The notes beneath the pieces are model-generated. The model ran no database searches. It had not been told where the DNA came from and worked only from the letters and a program-made list of their open reading frames with translations. Shown one piece after another: positions 19,195 to 30,380 of a stretch of DNA of 64,000 nt (positions are counted from its first letter, which is position 1; every line of letters begins with the position of its first letter). The DNA lies in the NCBI GenBank assembly GCA_021294835.1, contig JAJTDF010000026.1:39677-103676 (forward strand), read 5' to 3'. The translations under genes and the position numbers were made by a program. The stretch comes from Planctomycetaceae bacterium. Lineage in GTDB: Bacteria > Planctomycetota > Phycisphaerae > Phycisphaerales > UBA1924.

Positions 19195-20088
19195 ATGGCT
19201 GGTCTGAACATGTGTCGTGAAGCGTGTGTGGTGGTTCTTGCTGCGGTGGCTGCGTTGGGGAGGGGCGGTCTGGTGTTCGCAGCACCGGAGGCAGGGCGTT
19301 TGCCGCCGGTGGCCCCGGCAGCGGGGCCTGCAGGAGCCCCCCCGGCAGGGCCGGCCGCAACTCCGTCGCCGGAGCAGCGGGCGACGGAGGCGTTGGCCGA
19401 AACGAAGCGGGCGTATGCGGCGTTGAAGTCGCTGAGCGATCAGGGGACGGTGCAGCGGACGATCGTCAAGGGCACCGGCGAGCGTGCGCCGGCGCCGAGG
19501 CGGTTCACGCTGGCGTTTGCGCGTTCGGATCGCTGGCGGTTTGAGTTCGCCCCGCCGGAGCCGGGGGCGGCACCGGGGGCGGCACCGGGGGCGGGCAGCG
19601 GCGGGGCGGCAGCCTTGAGCCGCGAGCATCACGCGGTGTGGCAGGATGATTCGGGCTCGGCCCGGCTGTGGCGGACGGCCCAGCCGATGGGTCAGCCTCG
19701 CAGCACGCTGGCGGCGGCGCTGGCCGAGGGTGGGGGGCTGTCGCAGGGCGTGCTGCCGCTGTACGCCCGGCTGCTGTTGCCGGATCAGGTGAGCACGCCG
19801 AGCCTTGTGGAGCGGCTGAATGACGCAGAGGTGGACCGCGAGGAGACGGTGCAGGGGTATCGGTGCACGGTGGTGACCGGCCAGAGCGCCCGGGGCCCGG
19901 TGACGCTGTGGCTGTGCAACACCACGCGGCTGATCCGCCAGATGGAAATCCGCAGCGACGTTGCGGTGACGACCTTCACCTTCAACCCGCAGATCAACCC
20001 CACCCTGGGGCCGTCGGCGTTCCGCTTCCAGCCGCCGGAGTCCGAGGCAGCGGCTCCCGCGGAGGTGCCCAGGCCGTCGGGCAAGTGA
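19195..20088 (+). CDS. Secreted DUF2092 / LolA-fold-like protein
   Basis: Signal peptide, then ATEALAETKRAYAALKSLSDQGTVQRTIVK...RFTLAFARSDRWRFEF...VQGYRCTVVTGQ...VTLWLCNTTRLIRQMEI. Confidence 0.6.
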   Translation: MAGLNMCREACVVVLAAVAALGRGGLVFAAPEAGRLPPVAPAAGPAGAPPAGPAATPSPEQRATEALAETKRAYAALKSLSDQGTVQRTIVKGTGERAPAPRRFTLAFARSDRWRFEFAPPEPGAAPGAAPGAGSGGAAALSREHHAVWQDDSGSARLWRTAQPMGQPRSTLAAALAEGGGLSQGVLPLYARLLLPDQVSTPSLVERLNDAEVDREETVQGYRCTVVTGQSARGPVTLWLCNTTRLIRQMEIRSDVAVTTFTFNPQINPTLGPSAFRFQPPESEAAAPAEVPRPSGK

Positions 20089-20112
20089 TCGTCCGCCGGG
20101 ACAGAAAACAAC

Positions 20113-20138
20113 AAGGCCCGGTGTTGAACCGGGCCTTG
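20113..20138 (-). terminator. Hairpin terminator between 20088(+) and rplU(-)
   Basis: Minus strand AAGGCCCGGTTCAACACCGGGCCTTGTTGTTTTCTG: 10-bp stem, then T-rich tract. Confidence 0.75.
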
Positions 20139-20191
20139 CTCACGTTGCGTGGTTGTTGTCCGCCCGCGAGGCTCGCGGGCGGGGAGGATCA

Positions 20192-20524
20192 TCAGCCGGT
20201 GATGCCGGTGATCTTCACCTTGGTGTACTTCTGCCGGTGGCCGGTCTTCCGGCGATAGCCCTTGCGGCGGCGGAACTTGTGGATGTAGATCTTGTCGCCC
20301 TTGACCAGGCCCTCGACGACCTCGGCGGTCACCTTGGCGCCGGAGAGATAGGGCAGGCCGACCTTGCCGGCGGCCTTGCCGTCGCCGGCGGAGATGACCA
20401 GCACCTTGTCAAAGGTCACGGCCGTGCCGGGCTTGACGTTGCCCTCGCTCATCAGGTCGATGAGGATGACGTCGTCCTTCCGGACCATGCGCTGACCGCC
20501 GCCTTCTTCGATCACTGCGTACAT
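20192..20524 (-). CDS. rplU: 50S ribosomal protein L21
   Basis: MYAVIEEGGGQRMVRKDD...KIYIHKFRRRKGYRRKTGHRQKYTKVKITGI. Confidence 0.95.
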   Translation of the reverse strand: MYAVIEEGGGQRMVRKDDVILIDLMSEGNVKPGTAVTFDKVLVISAGDGKAAGKVGLPYLSGAKVTAEVVEGLVKGDKIYIHKFRRRKGYRRKTGHRQKYTKVKITGITG

Positions 20525-20718
20525 CGAAAACTCCAAATCCGCGCTGGCGGGGGGGCGAACAACGTCGCCCGACTTGGTGCGGCCCGTCTGGTGGGGCCAG
20601 CCCGCTTTGCACCGGGTCGTGATTCTAGCAAACTTCTGTCGGCCCGCCCACCCGCGTGAAGGCGGGCGAACGGGCTTTGTAAGGGGCTTTCTGGTGCCCC
20701 GCAGCGGGCGGGGCGGCC

Positions 20719-22611
20719 TTAGGCGTTGGCGGCAGCGGCCTCGCGGTCCTTGGCGGCACGCTCGGCCTTGCGGCGATCGGCCTCGTTGAGCAGCCGCTTG
20801 CGAAGGCGGATGCTCTTGGGGGTGATCTCGACCAGCTCGTCATCCTCGATGTACTCCAGCGCTGCCTCCAGGCTGAGCTTGCGGGCGGCCTTGAGGACCA
20901 CCGTCTGCTCCTTGCTGGCGACGCGGAAGTTGGTGAGCTGCTTGGCGCGGATGATGTTGACGGGCAGGTCGTTGTCGCGGTTGTGCTCACCGACGATCTG
21001 CCCGGTGTAGACCTTGTCGCCGGGGACGACGAAGAGCACGCCGCGGTCGGCGAGGCCTTCAACGGCGTAGGCGGTGACGTCGCCGGGGTCGGTGGCGATG
21101 AGCACGCCCTGGAGGCGGTGCGGGGTCTCGCCCTGCATGGGGGCGTATTTGAGGAACGAGTGGTGGATGATGCCCTCGCCCTGTGTCGCGGTGAGCACGC
21201 GGCTGCGCAGGCCGATGATTCCGCGGGAGGGGATCTCGAACTGCAGGTGGGTCATCGTGTCGGAGCGCTGGTCCATGTGCTTGAGTTCGCCCCGGCGGGA
21301 GCCGACCAGTTCCATCACGGCGCCCACGGCGTGGGGCGGCACGTCGGCGACCAGCAGTTCCACCGGTTCGCTCATCACGCCGTCGATCACCTTGGTGATC
21401 ACTTCCGGCTTGCCGACGGAGAGTTCGAAGCCTTCGCGGCGCATGGTCTCAAGCAGGATGCCCAGGTGCAGCAGCCCGCGTCCGGAGACGGAGAACTCGT
21501 CGCTGGTGCGGCCCTGGACCAGTCGCATGGCGACGTTGGTCTGCAGTTCCTTCTCCAGCCGCTCGCGGATCTGGCGGCTGGTGACCAGCGAGCCTTCCTG
21601 CCCGGCGAACGGGGAGTCGTTGATGCGGAAGACCATGGTGATGGTCGGCTCGTCAACGGTGACCGGCGGCAGGGCCTGCGGGTTGTCGGGGTGGCAGATG
21701 GTGTCGCCGATGTCGACCGACTCCAGGCCGACGATGGCGCACAGGTCGCCGGCGCTGACCTCCTGGGTCTCGGCGCGGCCGAGGCCCTGGAAGCGGTAGA
21801 GCTTGCCCACGCGGGAATTCTCGCGGCGGCCGTCACGCTTGATGGTGCACACCTGCTGGCCGGTGCGGATGGAGCCGCCGTACACGCGGCCGATGCCGAT
21901 CTTTCCGACGTAATCGGAGTAGTCCAGCGTGGTGATGAGCATCTGCAGCGGGGCGCCCGGGTCGTCCTTGGGCACCGGCACGTGCTTGATGATCGCTTCG
22001 AAGAGCGGGCGGAGGTCGGTGCTGGGGTTGGTCGCCTGCTTCTCCAGATCGTCCGTCGCCCAGCCTTCGCGAGCCGAGGCGTAGATGCACGGAAAGTCCA
22101 TGGCGTGCTCCTCAGCGCCCAGTTCCACCAGCAGGTCGAAGACCTCGCTGTGGACGGCGGTGGGGCGGGCGCCGGGGCGGTCGCACTTGTTCACCACCAC
22201 GATGGGCTTGAGGCCCGCGGCCAGCGCCTTGCCCAGCACGAAGCGCGACTGCGGCATCGGGCCGTCGAAGGCGTCGACCAGCAGCAGGCAGCCGTCGGCC
22301 ATGCGCAGCACACGCTCGACCTCGCCGCCGAAGTCGGCGTGGCCCGGGGTGTCGATGATGTTGATGGTGATCGGCTCGGTCTGGCCCTCGGGGGTGTAGC
22401 GAACGGCGCAGTTCTTGGAGAGGATGGTGATGCCGCGCTCACGCTCCAGCGGATTGGAGTCCATGATCAGGCCGTGCTGGCCGCCCTGCAGCTTCTCCAG
22501 TTCACCGGCGCGGAACTGGCCGCTCTGGAACAGCAGCTTGTCGACCAGCGAGGTCTTGCCGTGGTCGACGTGGGCGATGACAGCGATGTTGCGGATGGAG
22601 TTGGCGGGCAT
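20719..22611 (-). CDS. typA: Translational GTPase TypA/BipA
   Basis: [24 protein letters not shown]...[11 protein letters not shown]...[19 protein letters not shown]-terminal [22 protein letters not shown]. Confidence 0.97.
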   Translation of the reverse strand: MPANSIRNIAVIAHVDHGKTSLVDKLLFQSGQFRAGELEKLQGGQHGLIMDSNPLERERGITILSKNCAVRYTPEGQTEPITINIIDTPGHADFGGEVERVLRMADGCLLLVDAFDGPMPQSRFVLGKALAAGLKPIVVVNKCDRPGARPTAVHSEVFDLLVELGAEEHAMDFPCIYASAREGWATDDLEKQATNPSTDLRPLFEAIIKHVPVPKDDPGAPLQMLITTLDYSDYVGKIGIGRVYGGSIRTGQQVCTIKRDGRRENSRVGKLYRFQGLGRAETQEVSAGDLCAIVGLESVDIGDTICHPDNPQALPPVTVDEPTITMVFRINDSPFAGQEGSLVTSRQIRERLEKELQTNVAMRLVQGRTSDEFSVSGRGLLHLGILLETMRREGFELSVGKPEVITKVIDGVMSEPVELLVADVPPHAVGAVMELVGSRRGELKHMDQRSDTMTHLQFEIPSRGIIGLRSRVLTATQGEGIIHHSFLKYAPMQGETPHRLQGVLIATDPGDVTAYAVEGLADRGVLFVVPGDKVYTGQIVGEHNRDNDLPVNIIRAKQLTNFRVASKEQTVVLKAARKLSLEAALEYIEDDELVEITPKSIRLRKRLLNEADRRKAERAAKDREAAAANA

Positions 22612-23183
22612 GGGGGTCTTCTGTCTGGGGGCGATGAGCGGGGCACCGGCATGTGGGTCATGCCGCGAACCGAACTGGGGCAATCAGGGGATGGCGACGT
22701 TGCGTTGAAGCGGGCGGTGCGGGCGACTGGGCGAGTCTGGGCAATGCTGGGTCGGCGGGTGGTGGCAGTGGACCAGGAGCAGGGCGGCGTTGACTGCCTC
22801 GGACGGCCGGGCTGGGCTCCACCAATCTCTGGCGTGCCCATATTGCTTGCCGCCCTCTGGTTCTGCCTCGGAACGCTGCTGGCCCGGGGTTCAACCGGTT
22901 CAGGCATTGCCGATGACCCACTGGGTTCCCCGTCGGGCCGAGGTACCAAGTGCTCCAGATCCGTCACACGCAGGGTTGTTTGGTTTCTGTGTGGACATGG
23001 CCGAGCTTCCATCGCCCGACTCAATGAGGATATGCGGCCCGGGGGTGGAGGGGCAGAAGCGGCCCTTGGGGTGGCGGGGGCACCCTGGCCGGGCTTGGGG
23101 TGCCCGGGTCTTGGTGGCCCTGCTTGAACCAACCAGCCCGGCTTGTCCACCAGCCGGAGCCCGCAGCCGCCGGCTCGGCCGCT

Positions 23184-25601
23184 TCACGGGCAGCCGCCGG
23201 CAAAGGCGGCGATGAAGGCGTTGAAGTCGTCGCCGGTGATCAGCCCGTCGCTGCCCGGCAGGCCGCCGATGCCCACCACGTCGGCCAGCGGTGCGCCGGC
23301 GGCGAAGGCGCCGATGAAGGCGTTGAAGTCGTCACCGGTGATCAGCCCGTCGGTGGGGGGCAGGCCGCCGACGGACACAATGTCGGCAACGCAGCGGGGG
23401 CAGGCCCAGTAGGTCTTGGCCAGCACGCGATCGGTGAACGTGCTGTCCAGCCGTGCCGCCAGCGCCAGGCCGCCCATGGCGACATCGGGCAGGCCGGCGG
23501 AGTTGGGCACGTAGGCCGCGTCGATGCTGGATCGCCGGTAGAGGATCGAGGCTCCGCCGGTGAACGGCTGGCGGGCGCCCCGCAGGAAGGCGTTGTAGGC
23601 GCCGACGATCTCAGCATCGCCGTTGGCGGCGCCGGACATCGCCGACACGCCCATGACCGCCGTGAAGGTGCTCACGTTCCCGGGCGAGTCGCCCAGAGCG
23701 TCGGCGTGATACCCGCCCCAGTCCGAGCGGGTGGTGCCCGCGGAGAACACGGTGTACCAGCGCGGGCGGTTGTCGTCGGTCCAGGCCGCCGAGGACGCCC
23801 GCAGGTTGGCCATGTGGGCGGACCAGTCCGACGAGGCGCGGTACCGCTCGCTGAGCAGCGCGGGATAGATGGACACGAACGCGGGGAGGAACGCGCCGGC
23901 GACATCGCCGGTGATCGGCCGCCCGGTCAGCCAGGTGGCCGTGGGCCAGAGGGCCCGGTTGAACCAGTTGGCCGAGGCCGCGGCGCCGGTGGGCCCGCCA
24001 TACACGCCGGCCTGCTCGGCAAACAGCAGGCCCTCGTTGAACGCCGCGGATTGCGACGTGGTGATCGGCCCGCCGGCGGGCTGGGCGAGCATGAAGTAGC
24101 CGCCGGGCAGTTGCAGGAACGCGTCGTGGTTTCGCACGCGGCAGACGATCTCCCTCGCCGCCGACTGAATCTGGGCGTCCTCGGGGAACATCTGCGCCGC
24201 CCGTGCCGCGGCCAGCACGATTTTCATGGTGCTCAGCGTCGCGAAGCCGTCGCCCCAGCCGGACTTCTGGCCGCCGGTGGCGGGTTCAATCCAGTGGAGG
24301 AACCATCCGTCGGGGTTGCGTTGCGGTTCGCTGCCGGGGAAGGCGAGGCCCGCGTGCCGCAGCAGCACGCGTCGCACGTCGGCCTGTGCGGCGGGGTCAT
24401 CAAGCACGTCGTGGGCGGCCAGCAGCAGCAGCACCGTCCAGGCGGCGGCGTCGGGGCTGGCTGGGTGGAAGCGGGTCAGGCCGATCTGGGTGTCGGCATC
24501 GATCACCCAGCCTGAACCTCCGGGCGAGGCCGGGCCGGTGATCAGCGAACGGGCGAAGGCCACCTGCTGAGTGAGTTCACTGCGCATCCATGCCTGCAGA
24601 CTCAGGCGGGTGTCGGCCGCGTCGCGAACCGCGACCGGGGCGGTGGCGCCCGAGGCGACCAGCGTGCCCTCGGCCCCGGCGGCGAGGGTGACCCCGGTGG
24701 GGCCGATGCTGGTCTGGCTGACGTTCACGCGGCCATAGATCACCGGGGCAAACGCCGCCTCGCCGCGCATCTGGTTCGCCGGGATGAACCGCATCTGCAC
24801 CGCAGCGGCCGGATCGGCCCCGTCGACCACGGTGTGGTAGAGCCCCTGCCCGCGCCCGGCGGTGTCGCTGAACGCGGCGGCGGCGGTTGGCCCGCCCGGC
24901 AGGTTGCCGACGGTCACCCAGTTGGGCGGCACCAGAACTGACCCGGCCCGCACCAGCGTGCCGTCGCTGCGCAGGCCGTGCCACTGACCGCGTTCGCGGT
25001 CCACGCTCAGCGAGCGGAAGACGTTGGCGTCGCTGCCCAGCAGCGTGCCGGTGGTGTCGTTGGCGTTGGCGCGGTAGATTCGCAGCCCGGCGGGCGTGCC
25101 CGCCAGCAGCCGCCCGCCGAAGTGGGCCAGCGGCGCGGCAGACGTGCCGTCACCAAGTTCAACCCGCGCGAACACGCCCAGGCTGCCGGTGGAGGTGTCC
25201 CACCGCAGCAGCGTGCCCCGGGGCTGGCTGTCCGGGGCGAGGCCCGACTGGGCGATGGCCACAAACCCCAGCCGCCCGGATTCCGACATGGCCGCCCCGA
25301 CCACCCGCGCGGCGCCGCCCGGGCCAAGTGTCAGCCAAGGGGCGAGTGCCGTCACATTCGCCGGTTCGGCGGCCCAGACCACCTCGCCCCGAACATCCAC
25401 CGCCCGCAGGCGGCCGTCGCTGCCGGCGGCCAGCTGCCACCCGGCCAGACCGGCGGTCGCGACCAGCGTGGCAGCCCCGCCCCCCAGTGCTGGGCCATTC
25501 CACGGGCTGCTGACCGGCTGGGCCAACCCGGCAGGGGCGGCAAGCGACGCCCAAGCCATGGCCGACCCGGCCGCCCACAGGTACATCATGCCGCTGCGCA
25601 T
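23184..25601 (-). CDS. Secreted protein with N-terminal beta-rich region, helical glycosidase-like region and two C-terminal GC-type dockerin-like repeats
   Basis: Signal peptide; WVIDADTQIGLTRFHPASPDAAAWTVLLLLAA; tail [27 protein letters not shown] / [32 protein letters not shown]. Confidence 0.7.
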   Translation of the reverse strand: MRSGMMYLWAAGSAMAWASLAAPAGLAQPVSSPWNGPALGGGAATLVATAGLAGWQLAAGSDGRLRAVDVRGEVVWAAEPANVTALAPWLTLGPGGAARVVGAAMSESGRLGFVAIAQSGLAPDSQPRGTLLRWDTSTGSLGVFARVELGDGTSAAPLAHFGGRLLAGTPAGLRIYRANANDTTGTLLGSDANVFRSLSVDRERGQWHGLRSDGTLVRAGSVLVPPNWVTVGNLPGGPTAAAAFSDTAGRGQGLYHTVVDGADPAAAVQMRFIPANQMRGEAAFAPVIYGRVNVSQTSIGPTGVTLAAGAEGTLVASGATAPVAVRDAADTRLSLQAWMRSELTQQVAFARSLITGPASPGGSGWVIDADTQIGLTRFHPASPDAAAWTVLLLLAAHDVLDDPAAQADVRRVLLRHAGLAFPGSEPQRNPDGWFLHWIEPATGGQKSGWGDGFATLSTMKIVLAAARAAQMFPEDAQIQSAAREIVCRVRNHDAFLQLPGGYFMLAQPAGGPITTSQSAAFNEGLLFAEQAGVYGGPTGAAASANWFNRALWPTATWLTGRPITGDVAGAFLPAFVSIYPALLSERYRASSDWSAHMANLRASSAAWTDDNRPRWYTVFSAGTTRSDWGGYHADALGDSPGNVSTFTAVMGVSAMSGAANGDAEIVGAYNAFLRGARQPFTGGASILYRRSSIDAAYVPNSAGLPDVAMGGLALAARLDSTFTDRVLAKTYWACPRCVADIVSVGGLPPTDGLITGDDFNAFIGAFAAGAPLADVVGIGGLPGSDGLITGDDFNAFIAAFAGGCP

Positions 25602-25738
25602 GCCGGGAGTGTACAGCCTCGGCGCGGAGCCGCCAGAGATTGGCGAGTTTCAGGCGTGAAACCGGTTACATCGACCGTCTATCCTTGCTGGCTCGCGCGG
25701 GCCGGTCGGCTGGCCCGCGGGCAGCAGGAGGCCTCGGC

Positions 25739-28700
25739 ATGCCGGACGCGGTTCGAGTGGTTTCCCGAGTCGTTGCCACCTCGCTGGGGCGGGTGGCCTC
25801 TCTGGCGGCCCTGTGGGGCGTGGGCTGTGCAGTACCCCCGGTTTGGGCGACTGTCTCGCAGGCGGGCCAGGCGGCGGAGTCGTCGGCGGCATCCACCGGG
25901 CAGATCAGCCCGTGGGTGGTCATCAATCCGCTGGACAACGCCGAGGGTGCCGAAGCGGTGGCCTCGGCGGGCGTGGAGGCCTCGCTGGCGACCCAGGCCG
26001 ACCCGGCGGCCGGCAACGGCCAGGCGTTGCGGGTGAACATCCACTTTCGCTCCGGCGCCGGCTATGGCGGCGTGCGGCTGAAACTCCCGCAGCCGCTCAA
26101 GGTCGGCGCGAACTACGAGTTTGCGTTCAGCGTCCGCAGCGAGGGGTTGGGCGAGCAGGACCTGGAGTTCAAACTTGCCGATCCGTCGGGCGAGAGCGTG
26201 TGGTGGCACAACCGCCGGCGATTTGCGTTCTCGCCGACCTGGCAGCGGCTGACCAGCAAGCAGCGGCACATCGCCTTTGCGTGGGGGCCTGCCGCGGGCA
26301 CCCCGCTGTCCGAGGTGGGAACCATCGAGTTCATCGCCGCGTCGGTGACCGGCGGTTCGGGCGCGCTGGTGTTCGATGACCTGCGCTATCGCGAACTGCC
26401 GCCCTCGAGGCCATATGCCGGCACGCCGGTGGTCTCGGCGGGGGGCAACATCCTGCCGTCGCCGGGCGATTTGGCCCCGGTGCCCTCGCTGGTGCTCACT
26501 CCGGGCAACGCCCGGCCGTTGCGGTGGGGGCCGGTGACGGCGCAGAAGCCTGCGCCCGCCCGCTGGCGGGCGGACTTCGGCGAATTGCGCGAGTTTGGGG
26601 GCGTGCGTATCCGCTTCGCGGCCGGCGATGGCAAGACGCCAACGACTTTCACGCTGGCGGCGTCAGAGGACAACCGGCAGTTCAGTGAGTTGGCGACCGT
26701 GCGGCTGAATGTGCCGCCGGCGGAGCATCCCGGCGAGTTCTGGCTGTCGTTGCCGGACAGCCAGGCCCGCACGCTGGAACTTCGACCGGCCTCGGACGCG
26801 GGGGCGGAACTGCTGGAGTTTGAAGTCCTCGACGTCGCCATCGGCCTGCACCCCAACGCGATGCTCAAGGCCATGGCCGAGCGGGCGGAAGCGGGTCGGT
26901 GGCCCAAGGCCATCCTCGGGCGGACGCAGAGCAACTGGACGGTCTTCGGTCTCTCCAGCCCGGAGGCGGGCGACACTGCTGAGGGGCTGATCAACGAAGA
27001 GGGGCAGGTGGAGTTCGCCAAGCGCGGGCCCTCTGTCGAGCCGTTCATCCGCGACGCCGACGGTCGCCTGCTGACCTGGGCCGATGGCACGCACACCCAG
27101 AGCCTGACCGAATCCTCGCTGCCCCTGCCGGTGGTGGTTCGCACGCACGAAGAGGCCGGGCTGACGCTCAAGGTGGAAGCGCTAGCCACCGGGCCGATCA
27201 ACGCGAGCTGCGGCATGGTCAGGTACACGGTCAGCAACACTGGCACGGCGGCCTTCACCGGCGAGTTGCTGCTGGCGCTGCGTCCGGTGCAGGTGAACCC
27301 GCCCTGGCAGTGGCTGAACACCCAGGGCGGGGCGTCGAATGTCCGGCGGCTGAGTTACGACCCCGGCACGGCCACCTTCGCGGTCAACGGGGCGCCGGCG
27401 CTGCGGCTGGTGCAGCCGCCGTCGGCGGTGCGGGTGCTGGCCTTTGCCGACGGCCAGCCGACCGAGGCCGCAGCGGGTTCGGCCGGCGCCGCCCCGATGG
27501 ACGTGGAGGACCCCGCGGGTCTGGCCTCGGGCCTGGCGCGGTACGCGGTGCAACTGGCCCCGGGCGCGTCGGCCTCGTTCGTGGTCGTCGGGCCGATGCA
27601 CGGCGCTGCCTCGGCGCCGGTGACGGCCACCTTCGAGCAGGCCCTGGCCGAGCAGACGGCCTTCTGGCGTGAGAGCCTCGGGCGTGTGGCCATCAGCGCG
27701 ACGCACCCCGGGGCGCAGCGGGTCATCGACACCATGCGGGCGCAGCTCGCGTACATCCTCATCAACCGCGACAACGCCGGCATCCAGCCCGGCTCGCGGT
27801 CCTACGAGCGTTCGTGGATCCGCGACGGCTCGATGACCGCCGCGGCGCTGCTGGAACTGGGCCACACCAAGGAGGTGGAGCGGTTCATCCGGTGGTACGC
27901 GCCGTACCAGTTCGCCGACGGCAAGGTGCCGTGCGTGGTGGACTGGCGCGGGCCCGACCCGGTGCCCGAGCATGACAGCCACGGCCAGCTGATCTTCGCC
28001 ATCGCCAACTACCACCGCTTCACGGGCGACCGCGCCACCGCCGAGAGCCTGTTCACCCATGTGGAGCGGGCGGTCGCGTACATCGAGTCCTTGCGGGCCC
28101 AGCGGATGACCGAGCGGTACACCGGCGACGGGCTGAGCACGCCCGAGCCGGGCAAGCCGCCGGTGCCGCTGCGGGCGTTCTTCGGGCTGGTGCCCGAGTC
28201 GATCAGCCACGAGGGCTACTCGGCCAAGCCCATGCACAGCTATTGGGACACGCTGTTCATCCTGCGTGGGCTCAAGGATGCGGTGGAACTGGCCCAGGCG
28301 CTGGGCCGCACCGAGCAGGCGGCCAAGTGGGCGACGCTGCGTGACGAGTTTCGCACCACGCTGTACGAGTCCATGCGGCTGACGATGAAGGCCCACGGGA
28401 TCGACTACCTGCCCGGCTGCGTTGAACTGGGGGACTTTGACGCCACCAGCACCACCATCGCGCTCTCGCCGGTGTCCGAACTGGGCTTCATGCCGCCGGA
28501 CATTCGGGCTGCCTTGGAGCGGACCTTCGAGCGGTACTGGTCGTTCTTCCAGCAGCGGCGTGACGACCCCGCGTACCGGTGGGTGGACTACACGCCGTAC
28601 GAGGTTCGGCAGATCGGGACGTTCGTGCTGCTGGGCCAGAAGGAGCGGGCCCATGCCCTGCTGGACTGGTTCTACGCCGACCAGCACCCGGCCGGCTGGC

Positions 28701-29185
28701 GACACTGGGCGGAGATCGTCCACCGCGACCGCTCCCGCCCGGCGTGGATCGGCGATATGCCCCACACCTGGGTGGGGTCGGACTTGCTCAACGCGGCCCG
28801 CAACATGTTCCTGTGGGAGAACGAGGCCAACGGCTCGCTGGACCTGTTCCGGGGCGTGCGGGCGGAGTGGGTGGCCGACGGCCAGAGCCTCGCGTTCGGC
28901 CCGCTGGCCACCGCGCACGGGCCGGTCACCGCTTCGCTGACCGGGCAGTCCGGGAACCGGGTGACCATCCGCCTGTCGGGCGGGGTGAACCTGGGCAGTC
29001 TGCCCAAGGGTGTGGTCGTGCACTCCCCGCTCTGGCCCGAGAGGGGGGCGATCACGGCCGCTACGCTCAACGGCTCGCCGGTCGTCCTCTCAACCGGGAG
29101 CGCCGCGGTGACGGTGACGTCGCTCCCCGCCGAGCTCGTCCTCGTTCATCAGTCCTCCACCCCGCCCGCCGGCCCGGCCAAGTGA
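25739..29185 (+). CDS. Secreted six-hairpin (alpha/alpha)6 glycosidase / debranching enzyme-like protein with N-terminal carbohydrate-binding/discoidin-like domains
   Basis: Signal peptide; YERSWIRDGSMTAAALLELGHTKEVERFIRWYAPYQFADGKVPCVVDWRGPDPVPEHDSHGQLIFAIANYHRFTGD. Confidence 0.75.
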   Translation: MPDAVRVVSRVVATSLGRVASLAALWGVGCAVPPVWATVSQAGQAAESSAASTGQISPWVVINPLDNAEGAEAVASAGVEASLATQADPAAGNGQALRVNIHFRSGAGYGGVRLKLPQPLKVGANYEFAFSVRSEGLGEQDLEFKLADPSGESVWWHNRRRFAFSPTWQRLTSKQRHIAFAWGPAAGTPLSEVGTIEFIAASVTGGSGALVFDDLRYRELPPSRPYAGTPVVSAGGNILPSPGDLAPVPSLVLTPGNARPLRWGPVTAQKPAPARWRADFGELREFGGVRIRFAAGDGKTPTTFTLAASEDNRQFSELATVRLNVPPAEHPGEFWLSLPDSQARTLELRPASDAGAELLEFEVLDVAIGLHPNAMLKAMAERAEAGRWPKAILGRTQSNWTVFGLSSPEAGDTAEGLINEEGQVEFAKRGPSVEPFIRDADGRLLTWADGTHTQSLTESSLPLPVVVRTHEEAGLTLKVEALATGPINASCGMVRYTVSNTGTAAFTGELLLALRPVQVNPPWQWLNTQGGASNVRRLSYDPGTATFAVNGAPALRLVQPPSAVRVLAFADGQPTEAAAGSAGAAPMDVEDPAGLASGLARYAVQLAPGASASFVVVGPMHGAASAPVTATFEQALAEQTAFWRESLGRVAISATHPGAQRVIDTMRAQLAYILINRDNAGIQPGSRSYERSWIRDGSMTAAALLELGHTKEVERFIRWYAPYQFADGKVPCVVDWRGPDPVPEHDSHGQLIFAIANYHRFTGDRATAESLFTHVERAVAYIESLRAQRMTERYTGDGLSTPEPGKPPVPLRAFFGLVPESISHEGYSAKPMHSYWDTLFILRGLKDAVELAQALGRTEQAAKWATLRDEFRTTLYESMRLTMKAHGIDYLPGCVELGDFDATSTTIALSPVSELGFMPPDIRAALERTFERYWSFFQQRRDDPAYRWVDYTPYEVRQIGTFVLLGQKERAHALLDWFYADQHPAGWRHWAEIVHRDRSRPAWIGDMPHTWVGSDLLNAARNMFLWENEANGSLDLFRGVRAEWVADGQSLAFGPLATAHGPVTASLTGQSGNRVTIRLSGGVNLGSLPKGVVVHSPLWPERGAITAATLNGSPVVLSTGSAAVTVTSLPAELVLVHQSSTPPAGPAK

Positions 29186-29230
29186 CCGGATCACCGTCCG
29201 AGGCACCGCCGCTTCGCACCGGACCCCTCC

Positions 29231-30337
29231 ATGGCGCGAGTTGAACTCAAAGACGTCGTCAAGACCTACCCCGGCAAGGTGACCGCCGTTCACAGCTTCA
29301 CGCTGGACATCGCCGACGGCGAGTTCGTGGTATTCGTCGGCCCGTCCGGATGCGGCAAATCGACCACGCTGCGGATGATCGCCGGGCTTGAGGAGATCAC
29401 CGGCGGCACCATCAGCATCGACGGCCGGGTCGTCAATGACGTGCACCCGAAGGACCGGGACATCGCCATGGTGTTCCAGAACTACGCCCTGTACCCGCAC
29501 ATGACCGTGCGTGAGAACATGGCGCTGGCCCTCAAGCTCCGCAAGGTGCCCAAGGAGGAGATCGCGCGGCGTGTCGGCGAGGCCGCCCGCATGCTCGGGC
29601 TTGAGCCGTATCTGGACCGCAAGCCCAAGGCCCTCTCCGGCGGCCAGCGGCAGCGCGTGGCCGTGGGCCGGGCGATTGTCCGCGAGCCCAAGGCCTTCCT
29701 GTTTGACGAGCCGCTCTCGAACCTGGACGCCAAGCTGCGGATCACCACCCGCGCCGAGCTCAAGGCCCTGCACGCCCGCCTGAAGACCACGACCGTGTAC
29801 GTGACGCACGACCAGGAAGAGGCCATGACGCTCGGCGACCGCATCGTGGTGATGAGCGCCGGCCGCATTCAGCAGGTGGCCCCGCCGCTGGTGGTCTACC
29901 GCCGCCCGGTGAACCGCTTTGTGGCCGCGTTCGTCGGTACGCCTCCGATGAACTTCATCCCCGGCTCGCTGGCCCGCGAGGGCGGAAGCGTGATGTTCAC
30001 CGAGAACGGCCCGGGCGGGGCCCGCCTGCGTTTGCCGGGTGAGATGTCCGCCAAGCTGGCCTCGGTCTCCGGAGCGGTGACGCTGGGGCTGCGTCCGCAG
30101 GCCCTGCACGCCGCCCCCGCGCCCGGGCGTGAGCCGATCAGCGTGAGCGTGAGCGTGACCGAGCCGCTGGGCGACGCCGTCGACTGCACGTGCACCACAG
30201 CGGCCGGCACGCGGCTGGTGGCGCGCGTGGACGCAATGGCCGATGTTCACCCCGGACGCAACGCGACGCTGCACGCCGACCTGGCGCATGCCCACGTGTT
30301 CGCCGAGGGCGAGTTCGGTGCGAATCTGACGCTGTGA
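29231..30337 (+). CDS. ABC transporter ATP-binding protein, UgpC/MalK/MsmX type
   Basis: [62 protein letters not shown]-terminal TOBE-like region. Confidence 0.93.
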   Translation: MARVELKDVVKTYPGKVTAVHSFTLDIADGEFVVFVGPSGCGKSTTLRMIAGLEEITGGTISIDGRVVNDVHPKDRDIAMVFQNYALYPHMTVRENMALALKLRKVPKEEIARRVGEAARMLGLEPYLDRKPKALSGGQRQRVAVGRAIVREPKAFLFDEPLSNLDAKLRITTRAELKALHARLKTTTVYVTHDQEEAMTLGDRIVVMSAGRIQQVAPPLVVYRRPVNRFVAAFVGTPPMNFIPGSLAREGGSVMFTENGPGGARLRLPGEMSAKLASVSGAVTLGLRPQALHAAPAPGREPISVSVSVTEPLGDAVDCTCTTAAGTRLVARVDAMADVHPGRNATLHADLAHAHVFAEGEFGANLTL

Positions 30338-30380
30338 TTGTTCGACTCGCGCGGGGGGATCCACTTCGGGCGGGCGGGTT

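Noticed and set aside
20983-23127. 714-aa plus-strand ORF
   Set aside because: Antisense of typA; no recognisable protein motifs.
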